A DNA stretch of 64,000 nt from CALDTK01 sp965215115. GTDB taxonomy: Bacteria; Bacteroidota; Bacteroidia; Chitinophagales; Saprospiraceae. The notes under the pieces are model-generated. The model was given only the letters and a program-made list of their open reading frames with translations, did not search any database and was not told the DNA's origin. Below, in pieces: positions 11,001-18,851 of the stretch; the stretch's first letter is position 1, and every line of letters starts with the position of its first letter. Where the stretch lies: contig OZ244050.1 in NCBI GenBank assembly GCA_965215115.1, positions 1,984,001-2,048,000 on the forward strand, in the 5' to 3' direction. A program made the translations under genes and the position numbers.

Positions 11001-11418
11001 CACCGACCGGATCACCGTCTACTACGACGGGCGCCTCGTCTGGGGCGTCGAACCCGACCAAGCGCTGCGGAGCCGTACCAACCCGTCATTGCGAGACGCG
11101 ACGCAGGAGCTGGCGTGGCAATCTGCTGATGCACGACAAGCGCAGAGTGTCCAGCTGGACGCCTACCCGAATCCCGCACGCGGCGGTGCGGAGGTGTCGA
11201 TCGAGCTGCGGGGCGAGGTAGCGCGTGAGACGGACGAGGTAAGCGTCGTCGACGCCCTCGGTCGGATCGCGTACAGGATGTCGACGGGCGCGGGCGAGGT
11301 CCCTACCCAGACCCTCGCGCTGCCGACCGGTGGCCTGGCGACCGGTCTGTACACCGTGCGCTGCCTCGACGCCGCCGGCGCGCTGATCGCGACTGGCCGA
11401 CTTATCGTGGTGGATTGA
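5029..11418 (+). CDS. Giant secreted beta-helix glycosidase-like protein with two CBM3 domains and T9SS sorting tail
   Basis: About 2129 residues from the ATG at 5029, chosen because it begins a clean signal peptide (MKHITLAILLLLCSIEV...SAQ); an in-frame ATG at 4927 would add 34 residues before it. Approximate layout: GH141-like parallel beta-helix 22-650 (VYVAPNGDDITGDGTSALPY, then RARTPN); jelly-roll-like region 700-880; tandem-95/VCBS-like domain 893-970; two LamG/concanavalin-like domains 1014-1177 and 1185-1349; cadherin-like 1360-1520; Fn3 1532-1619; CBM3 1622-1767; Fn3 1777-1862; CBM3 1867-2007; type IX secretion sorting domain from about 2043 (DAYPNPARGG to the C-terminus). CBM3 is recognisable from IRYWFT, DDYSY and VTLYRDGELIWG. 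It is probably exported by T9SS and held at the cell surface. Specificity is unproven; GH141 contains alpha-L-fucosidases and xylanases. Confidence 0.88.
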   Translation: MKHITLAILLLLCSIEVTSAQTFVYVAPNGDDITGDGTSALPYKTLTRARDAVRALIGSGLSAPVEVVLAQGTYPQSQPLVFGPGDSGTEAYPITYRAADGARPVISGAVGLNQWTRRGNLWVADATGLSEVFALFTPDELLTRARTPNVGEFYFANGTDGPGAFYTRPADAPSAAWGDGRVDVNLIQQWKHSRHSITDVNGNRVAVSPNERQTLGFYDHAFPYFFDNHPEMLDAPGEWYHDLSAGEILYVPRSGQDISTFCALAPVTDRIVELIGNPAQGQFVSHLKFRGLSFRYANYVAPDAATLATAHLGLTDAAIYAFGLTDATFENCEIAYCGGHGVWLYDGSKRNRFEQTYLHDLGGGGIYMKNDPGLERRNVVYSGNVLVEGNQVVNSIITKLSRIHLGSHGVWMGNVSDNLVSHCDISDTNGSGINIGFSDSPDIIGAPNNIVEFTRIHDILYDVNFDWSGIHLLGGTDGTIMRNNLYYNIGGYQAGTYAVYHDNGNGGTRVENSIIIDAAGELVFAKGRNHVYRNNILVNQNGVAHFRFRDDLLGGMDVQQNVIVTGRSRGVFNYDGGRPQVEKLKFDNNLYFCPDCEDGVEGMDFDGGGFDSWQGLNQDVNSVYGDPGFRDPGSFDYGVTSGLAAGLGITPIDVTEIGVTGSAEWTSLAPTTPVPQSEAQQEAQRYLVNQAFADGFEETAVGFLPDFTDSRASWSATRFNGDNAPATVITDETAAGGRQSLLLRDRKTDRQPFNPNVRYYPMYTRAGVATLDFSVRLTADAILVLRADHRDGSTFDLRLLPGRAATVAQSTFATVLPTDEWFYVSIALPIASANTEMTVRIRSSLGDETQNVALKPGFKWARALFLADANADANVYLDDIAFDFTAGVEPQPTDDGYVTPFETDLTVDAPGVLTNDGEGGVVSGVIDGPTNGTLALSADGSFTYTPAAGFVGLDRFTYEVDYGGDRGGVALVEIRVTEGFAPPGGGEPTVFRVDENAPNGTVVGVLTVAQPVLDLRDDFADGDATAWTQRSASFNESGGTFNSVADGEAYLGPLDAVDYTVEATVKLSQGGGGNTLGIVGRYTPQGNYYAFRLNGNGRVQLVNYVNDTPAGILGAAPAGIVINQAYVLRLEMNGEQLRGYVDGQLVIDITDATHAAGAPGVVSIRGIGTVEDFRAFTEVQVSVVAADDFDDSDAAAWAQTPEVWTESGGRFANSGDGVAIFTPYSGTDYTVSADVRLDFVPVVDNGNARTIGISGRHDGATAYYVWRLHSRTRLQLVRIGSPNAVLYDQLTPLTSGQDYRMAMSFTGDTIRAYIDGELIVTAVDGAHSRGEAGVVTLRGLGSVDNFEITAKEVAAVQLNGLSDPGRDINENGVAPFALNTQTGEITVADVGDLDKEAFAGPFRLVASVGRLSAKLPVDVRINDVNDNAPVITDAGPMNIDRGLAAGSVVTRVNATDGDVSPTTFSDWTIVSGNPDADGDGVFLFAITQQGEITLDDADELSSGDFVLGVTVSDGVNVSAPGGVRLRYRRLVPPAGLRAFGVEPNQIALRWTDRSDEEGGYVIERTTGDGTLGFQTLDTVAANVTTYVDGTVSVGVTYRYRVSATLGAQRSDPSNEASITAPELYLLAKNAERHRPEDARITTQLRVVNQGGQAVDLADLSIRYWFTNDSQSDLLTASVIDPIDGTTGEPVLRYGRVTGQNADTYLEVALPGGTLAGGQRSDLFVVQSEAVLGKLSERDDYSYLDNLDILPTAKVTLYRDGELIWGVEPVTVDPTGQLAPINLSAAEAGPSAVTLTWTGDATAASRYQIERAPAGGSFVVIARVPGGETFTDRAAATPKDQWTYRVAALDSLDRVGPYSNEARLRGPSLVLRAKNLDRVNPTGNALIKTQYRFQNLGEVGVDLARVTVRYWLTAEPGLATISTRVTRLPAQTSGVTATAGAAAGGEYLQLGFADGTLAGGQTLGDLYVTHAAPAALDETNDYSYLTGPDLVATDRITVYYDGRLVWGVEPDQALRSRTNPSLRDATQELAWQSADARQAQSVQLDAYPNPARGGAEVSIELRGEVARETDEVSVVDALGRIAYRMSTGAGEVPTQTLALPTGGLATGLYTVRCLDAAGALIATGRLIVVD
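9257..9270 (-). repeat. TTTT-hairpin element, stem GCC/GGC, loop GAAA
   Basis: Inside the giant beta-helix gene, antisense to it, in codons for RLSAKL of the cadherin-like region. Confidence 0.75.
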
Positions 11419-11943
11419 CCGGGCACGGAAATGATGCATAGGCCGCGGGGCAGCGGGACTCGCCGGAGGGATCACCTGCTGCCCTGATAGCCGTCTATAG
11501 CCATACTACTGACTGGGCTTAGAGCGAACGCATTGCGGTAACTCACGGCTGGGCTTGTTTTCGCGCAAGCCAAACCGACTACGCGTCCAGATCTACAATG
11601 AGGTCGCACAAAATTTGGGTCTAATGTCCGCTACCGAATCTACTGCAAATCATGATCAGTTTAATTATCGCCCATAATGATATTAGAAAGACATGTTTTG
11701 GTGAGAGCGATGGGTTATGCAATCGCTGAGTTGTTTAGGATGTGTTTCCACAAAACCTGTGATCCCGCGGAAGCTTACCGCATCGATTCCACTTTTAAAT
11801 GCATACCGCTTCCGCAAAAAAAACACCTACTACTATCCCCGCACAGCGATCACCATCGACGATCCCCGCAAATACCGACACTATCTGATCGGCGCGCCCG
11901 GGCGTACGACAAGGCACCTATGTTTAGGCCAAACACCTCAGGC
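11419..11943. other. Intergenic stretch upstream of CoA-transferase operon
   Basis: About 500 bases between the giant beta-helix gene and the CoA-transferase operon. It is more AT-rich in its second half (about 11580-11720), as expected for a promoter region. A small hairpin pairs 11552-11557 with 11566-11571 around a T-rich loop and could end transcription of the upstream gene. A 2-bp version of the dispersed hairpin element is present at 11808-11819. An in-frame upstream extension of the CoA-transferase reading frame starts at 11677 but does not look like protein of that family. I see no RNA gene here. Confidence 0.4.
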
Positions 11944-13494
11944 ATGCCTCAGATCGTCGACGCCGCTACGGCATTGACCAAGGTCCGCTCCAAGCAAACC
12001 GTCGCCATCGGGGGCGCCGGCGCGGGCCACGCCGTGCCGGATCGCCTGCTCGAAGCACTCGGGCAGCGTTTTCGGGAAACCGGTCAACCCCGCGCCCTGA
12101 CGACGGTCCACCCCTGCGGCATCGGCGACAACGACCGTCGCGGCCTCAACCACCTCGCGCACGAGGGGCTCATCGACACGGACTTCGGGGGCTTCTGGGG
12201 CAACGCGCCCGCGATGGCCGAGCTCGCCAAGGCCAACAAGATCAAAGGCTACAACCTCCCCCAGGGGGTGCTCTCGCACCTGATGCGCGCCTCGGCCGGC
12301 GGCGAGGCCGGACTCCTCACCCACGTCGGGCTCCACACCTTCGTCGACCCCCGCCACGGGGGCGGGCGCGTCAACGAGCGCACCACCGAGGACTGGGTGC
12401 AAGTCCTCGAGGTCGACGGCCGGGAGCAACTCTTCTACCGCGCCTTCCGCGTGGATGTCGCCCTCATCCGCGGGACCACCGTCGACGCCGACGGCAACCT
12501 CACCACCGAGCACGAGGTCGGCTCGTTCAGTATGCTGTCCATCGCGCAGGCCGCGAAGACCAACGGCGGGATCGTCATCGCGCAGGCGAAGCGCCATATC
12601 CCCGGCCACCATGCCCCGGGCGCGGTCAAGGTCCCGGGCTGCCTCATCGATTACGTCGTGCTCGAACCCGCGCAGGAGATGACCTTCCTGACGCCGCACG
12701 AGCCGGCGCTGGTAGACCGTGCGGCCGCCTACGAGACCGAGGAACTCGAGCTGCGGGACACCAAGCGCGCCATCATCCGCCGGGCCGCCCTCGAACTGCG
12801 GCCCGGGCAGTTCGTCAACCTCGGGTACGGCATCTCGGACGGCGTGCCCATCGTCGCGCAGCAGGAGGGCGTCACCGACCGACTCACCTTCCTCATCGAG
12901 CAGGGCTCCATCGGCGGCACCCCGACCACGGGGCTCAACTTCGGCGCGATGTTCAACCCGTCGGCCATCATCGACGACGGCTACCAGTTCGACTTCTTCC
13001 ACGGCGGCGGCCTCGACATCACCTTCCTCGGCTTCGCGCAGGTCGACCGCCACGGCAACGTGAACTCCAGCCGATTCGGCTCGGTCTTCACGGGCTGCGG
13101 CGGGTTTATCGACATCTCGCAAAACGCCAAGAAGGTCGTCTTCACGGGCTCTTTCGCCGTCCGGTCACAGCAGACCTACGGCCCCGAGGGCGTGACGGTG
13201 ACCCACCCGGGCACGGGCAAGAAATTCATCGAAGAAGTAGAACAGATTACCTTCTCGGGCGAGTACGCCCGCGCCCGCGGCCAGGAGGTGATCTACGTCA
13301 CCGAGCGGGCGGTCTTCCGCCTCGTCGCGGGCGGTCTCGAACTCTTCGAGCTGGCCCCGGGGGTGGATTTGGAGCGCGACGTCCTGGCGATGATGGAGTT
13401 CCGCCCGCTCATCAGCCCTCAGCTCGGTAGCGTAGCCCCCGCGGTGTACGGCGAGGAGGACCTATTGGATTTTCCAGCCCCGCCCGCCGTATGA
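11944..13494 (+). CDS. Acyl-CoA:acetate/propionate CoA-transferase (YdiF/Pct type)
   Basis: About 516 residues from the ATG at 11944; ATG 11920 is an alternative start. It matches the YdiF/propionate CoA-transferase family along its length: an early glycine-rich segment (VAIGGAGAGH), FVDPRHGGGRVNE, and the second-half active-site region IEQGSIGG, where the family has its catalytic Glu (E in E-x-G-x-x-G). FDFFHGGGLDITFLGFAQVD and CGGFIDISQ are also family-typical. It transfers CoA between short-chain acids. It is the first gene of a coupled operon and overlaps the enoyl-CoA hydratase by 4 bases. Lactate or another short acid produced from sugar breakdown could be its substrate, but that is inference. 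A dispersed hairpin element lies at 12069-12082. Confidence 0.9.
   Translation: MPQIVDAATALTKVRSKQTVAIGGAGAGHAVPDRLLEALGQRFRETGQPRALTTVHPCGIGDNDRRGLNHLAHEGLIDTDFGGFWGNAPAMAELAKANKIKGYNLPQGVLSHLMRASAGGEAGLLTHVGLHTFVDPRHGGGRVNERTTEDWVQVLEVDGREQLFYRAFRVDVALIRGTTVDADGNLTTEHEVGSFSMLSIAQAAKTNGGIVIAQAKRHIPGHHAPGAVKVPGCLIDYVVLEPAQEMTFLTPHEPALVDRAAAYETEELELRDTKRAIIRRAALELRPGQFVNLGYGISDGVPIVAQQEGVTDRLTFLIEQGSIGGTPTTGLNFGAMFNPSAIIDDGYQFDFFHGGGLDITFLGFAQVDRHGNVNSSRFGSVFTGCGGFIDISQNAKKVVFTGSFAVRSQQTYGPEGVTVTHPGTGKKFIEEVEQITFSGEYARARGQEVIYVTERAVFRLVAGGLELFELAPGVDLERDVLAMMEFRPLISPQLGSVAPAVYGEEDLLDFPAPPAV
12069..12082 (+). repeat. TTTT-hairpin element, stem CGG/CCG, loop GAAA
   Basis: Inside the CoA-transferase gene, codons for RFRETG. 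Confidence 0.65.
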
Positions 13495-14210
13495 TCCGGA
13501 CCCACCTCGACGATGCCGGCGTCCTGACGGTCCTGCTGGACAAGCCCGCGAAGCTCAACTGCCTGGATTTCGAGGACCTCGATGGCCTGGACGAGGCAAT
13601 CGACCGGGCCGCGACGCAGCCTGCGGTTCGCTTGCTCAGCGTCCGTGGCGCGGGCGAGCGCGCCTTCTCGACCGGGGCCGACCTGAAGGTGTTCAACAGC
13701 CTCAGGGGCCCGGATGTCGAGCGGTGGATCCGCCGTGGGCACACCGTCTTTAGTGCCCTGGAGGCGCTGCCCAAACCCACCGTGGCCGTGCTGCGGGGTT
13801 ACGTCCTGGGGGGCGGCCTGGAGCTTGCCCTCGCGTGCGATTTTCGCCTGGCTGCCCCCGGGCTCAAAATTGGAGCCGTCGAAGTGGCCAACGGCTGGCT
13901 CCCGGGCTGGGGGGGCTTGCATCGCCTCGCGCGCCTGCTCGGGGAGGCTTCCGCCAAACGGGTGATCCTCTCGGCCGAACTCCTATCGGACGAGGAGATG
14001 CGCACGATGGGGCTCGTGTCCAAGTGGCTCCCGGACGGCGACGCCACGGACGCGATCGACGCCTTCCTGCAACACCTTACTTCGCTCGACGCCGCGACCT
14101 ACGCCCAGGCCAAGCACGTCCTGACCGGGCCGCCGCCCCCGCCCCACGCCATCGATTACGACGTGATGGCCGCCCACCGGAGCCTGGAAAGGAAAAACGC
14201 ACAACGATGA
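13491..14210 (+). CDS. Enoyl-CoA hydratase/isomerase family protein
   Basis: 239 residues, crotonase fold. GAGERAFSTGADLKVF gives the first oxyanion-hole segment, and RGYVLGGGLELALACDFRLA is the conserved second one. VEVANGWLPGWGGLHRLARLLG holds the acidic catalytic region. It is a little shorter than typical hydratases (about 260). Start and stop overlap both neighbours by 4 bases (ATGA), so translation is probably coupled to the CoA-transferase before it and the GH88 after it. Pairing with a CoA-transferase suggests turnover of an acyl-CoA formed from the sugar skeleton; the actual substrate is unknown. Confidence 0.88.
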   Translation: MIRTHLDDAGVLTVLLDKPAKLNCLDFEDLDGLDEAIDRAATQPAVRLLSVRGAGERAFSTGADLKVFNSLRGPDVERWIRRGHTVFSALEALPKPTVAVLRGYVLGGGLELALACDFRLAAPGLKIGAVEVANGWLPGWGGLHRLARLLGEASAKRVILSAELLSDEEMRTMGLVSKWLPDGDATDAIDAFLQHLTSLDAATYAQAKHVLTGPPPPPHAIDYDVMAAHRSLERKNAQR

Positions 14211-15556
14211 TCGTCGACCTCGACTTGACCCCACGCGCGCTGGGTCCGGACCTCGCGCGATTCTGGCCCCTCGCGGCCGGGAAAGCCCGTGGGCTCCTGA
14301 GCTACCACGAGCGCGCGGAGTCCACCCCGGTCTTCACCGTCGCCGGGCGCTACACCGCGCGGGGCTGGACGGAGTGGACGCAAGGATTTCAGCTCGGACT
14401 GCCCTTGCTCGTGTACGAGGTGACCGGACAGACGGAGCTCCTCGCCGACGCCCGCGACCTCATCGAGCGCCAGATGCCGGCGCACCTCACGCACTTCGGG
14501 GTCCACGACCACGGCTTCAACACCATCAGTACTTACGGCAACCTCCTGCGCATGGCGCGCCGCGGAGACTTCGCCGCCAGTCCCGAGGAGCAACGCCTGC
14601 TCGCGCTCGCCATCGGGGTGTCGGGTGCCGTGCAGGCCAAGCGCTGGACGCCCCGCGCCGAGGGCGGCTACCTCTACTCGTTCAACGGGCCGCACTCGCT
14701 CTTCGTCGACACCTTGCGCACCTGCCGCGTCCTCGTGGCCGCGCACCTGCTGGGCCACCGCTCGCTGGACGAGGGCGACGCCGAGGTCGACCTCCGGCGA
14801 CGGGCCATGGAGCACGCCCGGACCACGGCCCGGTACGCCGTGTACTACGGCGAGGCGCGAGACATTTACGATCAGTGGGGCCGCGTCGCGCACGAGAGCA
14901 TCTTCAATGTCAACGACGGGGCCTACCGCTGTCCGAATAGCCAACAGGGCTACAGCGGGTTCAGCACCTGGACCCGGGGACTGGCCTGGGCGATGCTCGG
15001 CTTCGGTGAACTCCTCGAATTGCCGGGTATCCCCGCCGAAGATCGCGAGACCTTCGTGCGGGCCGCGCGCGCGACCTGTGACTTCTACCTCGCGAACACC
15101 AGCGCCGACGGCATCCCCTACTGGGACACCGGCGCCCCGGACCTCCACCGCCTCGGCAACTACCGCGAGCGGGACGCCGACCCCTACAATGCCTACGAAC
15201 CCGTGGACGGCTCCGCGGCCGCCATTGGCGCGCAGGGCCTGCTGCGCCTGGCTAACGTCTTACGAGACGAAGACGCCGACGCCGCAAACCGCTACCGCGC
15301 CGCCGGGCTCGGCGTCTGCCGCACGCTGCTGTCGGATCGCTACCTCGCGCTCGACCCCGCGCACGAGGGGCTGCTGCTGCACTCGGTGTACCACCGCCCC
15401 AATGGCTGGGACCACCAACCTGGCGACGCCAAGGTGCCCGCCGGGGAGTCTAGCCTCTGGGGCGACTACCACCTCACCGAACTCGCGCTCCTGGTGCAGC
15501 GCCTCACCGAAGACCGGTACTACACTTTCCTTGACCACCTAACCCCGCCCTCATGA
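14207..15556 (+). CDS. Glycoside hydrolase family 88-like unsaturated glucuronyl hydrolase
   Basis: 449 residues from the ATG at 14207. The reading frame is open further upstream to 13835, but this overlaps the hydratase gene and is not family-like. GH88 features: GGYLYSFNGPHSLFVDTL, NDGAYRCPNSQQGYSGFSTW followed by TRGLAWAMLGFGELLEL, and the C-terminal SSLWGDYHLTELALL. These all-alpha barrels hydrate and cleave the 4,5-unsaturated uronic acid left by polysaccharide lyases, producing a keto-uronate. No signal peptide is visible, so it is probably cytoplasmic and acts on imported oligosaccharides. It is coupled by 4-base overlaps to both neighbours. Confidence 0.9.
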   Translation: MIVDLDLTPRALGPDLARFWPLAAGKARGLLSYHERAESTPVFTVAGRYTARGWTEWTQGFQLGLPLLVYEVTGQTELLADARDLIERQMPAHLTHFGVHDHGFNTISTYGNLLRMARRGDFAASPEEQRLLALAIGVSGAVQAKRWTPRAEGGYLYSFNGPHSLFVDTLRTCRVLVAAHLLGHRSLDEGDAEVDLRRRAMEHARTTARYAVYYGEARDIYDQWGRVAHESIFNVNDGAYRCPNSQQGYSGFSTWTRGLAWAMLGFGELLELPGIPAEDRETFVRAARATCDFYLANTSADGIPYWDTGAPDLHRLGNYRERDADPYNAYEPVDGSAAAIGAQGLLRLANVLRDEDADAANRYRAAGLGVCRTLLSDRYLALDPAHEGLLLHSVYHRPNGWDHQPGDAKVPAGESSLWGDYHLTELALLVQRLTEDRYYTFLDHLTPPS

Positions 15557-17031
15557 CGAGCCTACCGCCCCCCCGCTCCTACCAGATGCTCATCGCCGGT
15601 GAGTGGGTCTCTTCCGTCGGCGGGGCGACCTTCTCGCGGGAGAGCCCCGCCCACGGCACCGCCGTAGGGCACTACCCCGAGGCCACGGCCGCCGACGTCG
15701 ACCTCGCCGTAGATGCGGCGTACGCGGCGTTCCGCGGCGGGGAGTGGTCCCGCCGCCCCGGGAGCGAGCGCGCCGCGGCGCTCCAACGCATCGCGCACGG
15801 GATCCGGGAGCGCGCCGCCGAGCTGGCCCTCGTCGAGTGCCTGGAGAGCGGCAAGCCCATCACGCAGGCCCGCGACGAGATGGAGTGGGCAGCCGGCAAC
15901 TGGGACTACGCCGCCAGCCTCGCGCGCCAGGTCTACGGCCAGAGCCACAACGCCCTCGGGGAGGACATGCTGGCCGTGGTCTTGCGCGAGCCGATCGGCG
16001 TGGTGGCCATGATCACGCCCTGGAACTTCCCCCTGCTCATCATCAGCCAGAAGCTCCCGCTCGCGCTGGCCGCCGGCTGCACGGCGGTCGTCAAGCCGAG
16101 CGAGCTCACGCCCGGCACCACCCTGCTCCTCGGCGAGATCATCGAGGCCGCGGGCGTGCCCCCCGGCACGGTCAACATCGTGACCGGCTACGGGGAGCCC
16201 GTCGGGGTCCGCCTCGTCGAACACCCCCACGTCGCGATGGTGTCCTTCACGGGGTCCACCGCCGTCGGTCGCCGCATCGCCGCCACGGCCGGGCAGGGAC
16301 TCAAGAAAGTGAGCCTGGAGCTGGGCGGGAAGAACGCACAGGTCGTTTTCGCGGACGCGGACCTCGAGGAGGTAGCCGACGCCGTGGTCTTCGGCATGCT
16401 CTTCAACGCCGGCGAGTGCTGCAACAGCGGCAGTCGCCTCATCGTCGATGCTACCGTAGCCGAGTCACTACTCGAACGCATCAGTACGCTTGCGCAAAAC
16501 GTGAAGGTCGGCGACCCGCTCGACGAGGCGACCCGCGTCGGGGCCATCATCCACGAGGGCCACTTCGAGAAGATCCAAACCTTCATCGACGACGCGCGCG
16601 AGGACGGTGCCGAGCTTGCATTGGGCAAGGCCGAGGGCAACACCTTCCCCTACGTCGCGCCCACCATCCTCGACGCCGTCCGGCCCGAGATGGATGTCGC
16701 GCGGTCGGAGGTCTTTGGCCCCGTCCTGTCCGTGCTCCGCTTCACCTCCGAAGCGCAGGCGCTGGAGCTGGCCAACGGCACGGAGTACGGCCTGTCGGCG
16801 AGCGTGTGGACCAAGGACATCGACCGCGCCCTGCGCCTGAGCCGCCGCCTTGAGGCCGGGACGGTCTGGGTCAATACCTTCATGAACGGCTACGCCGAAC
16901 TACCTTTCGGGGGCTACAAACAGAGCGGGCTCGGTCGCGAGATGGGCACCTACGCCCTGGACGAATTCACCGAACTCAAGACGGTACAGGTGCACCTCGG
17001 TCCGCGGACCTCCTGGTGGGCCCGATCGTAA
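15553..17031 (+). CDS. NAD(P)-dependent aldehyde dehydrogenase
   Basis: 492 residues, full-length ALDH. The Rossmann part includes TPWNFPLLIISQKLPLALAA and VKPSELTPGT; FTGSTAVGRRIA is the cofactor motif; the general-base Glu is in SLELGGKN and the nucleophile is Cys290 in FNAGECCNSGSR (the usual Gln before the Cys pair is Glu). LPFGGYKQSGLGREMG is the C-terminal signature. It belongs to the broad betaine/lactaldehyde/semialdehyde group, and the substrate is not fixed by sequence. It starts 4 bases before the GH88 stop and is followed after about 10 bases by a sugar permease, so it probably oxidises an aldehyde made from the imported sugar. Confidence 0.92.
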   Translation: MTSLPPPRSYQMLIAGEWVSSVGGATFSRESPAHGTAVGHYPEATAADVDLAVDAAYAAFRGGEWSRRPGSERAAALQRIAHGIRERAAELALVECLESGKPITQARDEMEWAAGNWDYAASLARQVYGQSHNALGEDMLAVVLREPIGVVAMITPWNFPLLIISQKLPLALAAGCTAVVKPSELTPGTTLLLGEIIEAAGVPPGTVNIVTGYGEPVGVRLVEHPHVAMVSFTGSTAVGRRIAATAGQGLKKVSLELGGKNAQVVFADADLEEVADAVVFGMLFNAGECCNSGSRLIVDATVAESLLERISTLAQNVKVGDPLDEATRVGAIIHEGHFEKIQTFIDDAREDGAELALGKAEGNTFPYVAPTILDAVRPEMDVARSEVFGPVLSVLRFTSEAQALELANGTEYGLSASVWTKDIDRALRLSRRLEAGTVWVNTFMNGYAELPFGGYKQSGLGREMGTYALDEFTELKTVQVHLGPRTSWWARS

Positions 17032-17041
17032 AACACATACC

Positions 17042-18394
17042 ATGAATCAACTCTGGCGCTGGGCGCTCACCGTGGCCCTAGGCGGCTTCCTGTTCGGCTT
17101 CGATACCGCGGTCATCAGCGGGGCCACCTCCCTGATCCAGGCCGAGTGGGGCCTCAGCGACCTCGCCCTCGGGCAGATGGTGGCCGCCGCGCTGTACGGC
17201 ACGGTGATCGGGGCGCTGTTCGGCGGAGTCCCCGCGGATAAGTTCGGCCGCCGCACCACCCTGATCGGCATCGCCGTGCTCTTCTTCGTGTCGGCGCTCT
17301 GGTCGATGCTCGCCCCGGGCGTGGTGCACCTCAGCATCGCGCGCTTCATCGGGGGCCTCGGCGTGGGGGCCTCGTCGGTGGTCGCGCCGCTCTACATCAC
17401 GGAGGTCGCCCCGGCGGCGCGGCGCGGAAAGCTCGTCGCCAGTTTTCAGTTCAACCTCGTCGTCGGCATCCTCCTGGCCTACCTGTCTAACTACGTACTC
17501 GACGCCCTGGGGTACGGCACGCAGTGGCGGATGATGCTCGGGGTCGAGGTCCTGCCCGCGGCGCTGTTCCTCATCCTACTGTTCCGCGTGCCGCGCAGCC
17601 CCCGCTGGCTCATCACCAAGGCCGGTCGCCCGGACGAGGCCTACCGCATCCTGACCCAGATCGACCCCACGAGTGCCGACGCCGAGTTCGCGCGCATCCG
17701 CGGGAGCAATGAGGCGGTCGCCGACGTGCCGATCCGGTCGTTCCTCGGGGCTCGCTACCGCCGGGTTTTGGCGTACGCCTTCATCTTCGCGACGTTCAAT
17801 CAACTCTCCGGCATCAACGCCGTGATGTACTACGCGCCCGACATCTTCGCCAACGCCGGGCTCGGGCGCAGCAGCGCGCTGCTGTCCAGCGTCGGCGTCG
17901 GGGCCATCAACGTCGCGTTTACCTTCCTCGGCATGAACCTCATCGACCGCCTCGGTCGGCGCAAGCTCATGTACGCCGGGTCGATCGGGTACATCGTCTC
18001 CCTCGCCGCGGTGGCGTTCGCGTTCCTGAGCGGCAACGTCGGCGGGGTCGTCGTGCCGATTTGTCTGTTCGTCTTCGTCGCCGCGCACGCCATCGGGCAG
18101 GGCTCGGTGATCTGGGTGTTCCTCAGCGAGATCTTCGGCAACGAGGTCCGCGGACTGGGGACGAGCTGGGGCTGCGGGACGCACTGGGTGTTCGCCGCCC
18201 TGATCTCGGCGACGTTCCCGTTCCTCGCCTCCACTTTCGGCGAGGGTCCCATCTTCGCGTTCTTCAGCGTCTGCATGGTGGGGCAGCTCCTGTGGGTGCA
18301 CTTCGTGATGCCGGAGACGAGCGGCGTCGACCTCGAGGAGCTGCAGCAGCGGCTGGAGGTCGATGTGCCTACCGCCACGCTCGCAAGAAGCTAA
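17042..18394 (+). CDS. MFS sugar porter
   Basis: 450 residues with about twelve hydrophobic segments. Sugar-porter signatures: GFDTAVISGA in helix 1, ADKFGRRTT in the first loop, RFIGGLGVGASSV, the PRSPRWL loop after helix 6, and NQLSGINAVMYYAPDIF in helix 7, with a second DRLGRRK loop. These transporters bring monosaccharides across the inner membrane, usually with protons. It is the last gene of the operon that begins with the CoA-transferase, which ties the GH88 and dehydrogenase to a sugar taken up from the periplasm. Substrate unknown. Confidence 0.93.
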   Translation: MNQLWRWALTVALGGFLFGFDTAVISGATSLIQAEWGLSDLALGQMVAAALYGTVIGALFGGVPADKFGRRTTLIGIAVLFFVSALWSMLAPGVVHLSIARFIGGLGVGASSVVAPLYITEVAPAARRGKLVASFQFNLVVGILLAYLSNYVLDALGYGTQWRMMLGVEVLPAALFLILLFRVPRSPRWLITKAGRPDEAYRILTQIDPTSADAEFARIRGSNEAVADVPIRSFLGARYRRVLAYAFIFATFNQLSGINAVMYYAPDIFANAGLGRSSALLSSVGVGAINVAFTFLGMNLIDRLGRRKLMYAGSIGYIVSLAAVAFAFLSGNVGGVVVPICLFVFVAAHAIGQGSVIWVFLSEIFGNEVRGLGTSWGCGTHWVFAALISATFPFLASTFGEGPIFAFFSVCMVGQLLWVHFVMPETSGVDLEELQQRLEVDVPTATLARS

Positions 18395-18758
18395 GTCGCT
18401 GGCGAGGCTCCCGCCGGTGAACGCTAGAATGAAATCGCAGCCAATTTACGGAAGAGTCCTTTAGTTTGGTACGGTGTCTACACTAGCTTTCCGGCGAGAA
18501 GACTTCTAGATCGCGGCGCCCTAGACTGCGTGCTCGAGCTACAACTCCGCTCTGCGCGAAATTTATAAACGTTGGGTCAACTGCATCGTAGGCTATTTAC
18601 TCATGTAGGAACTCTGGCTCGACTATACTACGGTGTGTGCCAGCTTAAATAGGGCCGGCAGCTAGGATTGCTATCAGAGCTCCAACGCTTATTTTAGTGA
18701 GTTCTCGCATTATCTTCTTCGTTACGGAAGATGCGTCTCGACTACTGGTTTCAGAGAC

Positions 18759-18772
18759 GCCTTTCGGCAAAA
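18759..18772 (-). repeat. TTTT-hairpin element, stem GCC/GGC, loop GAAA
   Basis: Non-coding, in the 18.4-19.7 kb gap. Confidence 0.75.
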
Positions 18773-18851
18773 CCCAGCCCACCGACAGACAGCGGGGGAC
18801 TTGCAAATTACGACAAGGGTCTACGGTCTTAAAAGAAGGCGAGAGTCGAAA

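Noticed and set aside
11552..11571. Hairpin element copy at 11558
   Set aside because: TTTT-CGC-GCAA-GCC has a C-C mismatch in the stem and a larger alternative hairpin pairs the flanks, so it is noted only as a possible terminator.
17766..17779. TTTT-GGC-GTAC-GCC in the MFS gene (and 27360-27373 in the AraC gene)
   Set aside because: Pairing fits the hairpin element, but the loop GTAC is off-pattern and the AraC copy falls in the conserved GRTPKQYR motif, so chance is possible. Not counted.
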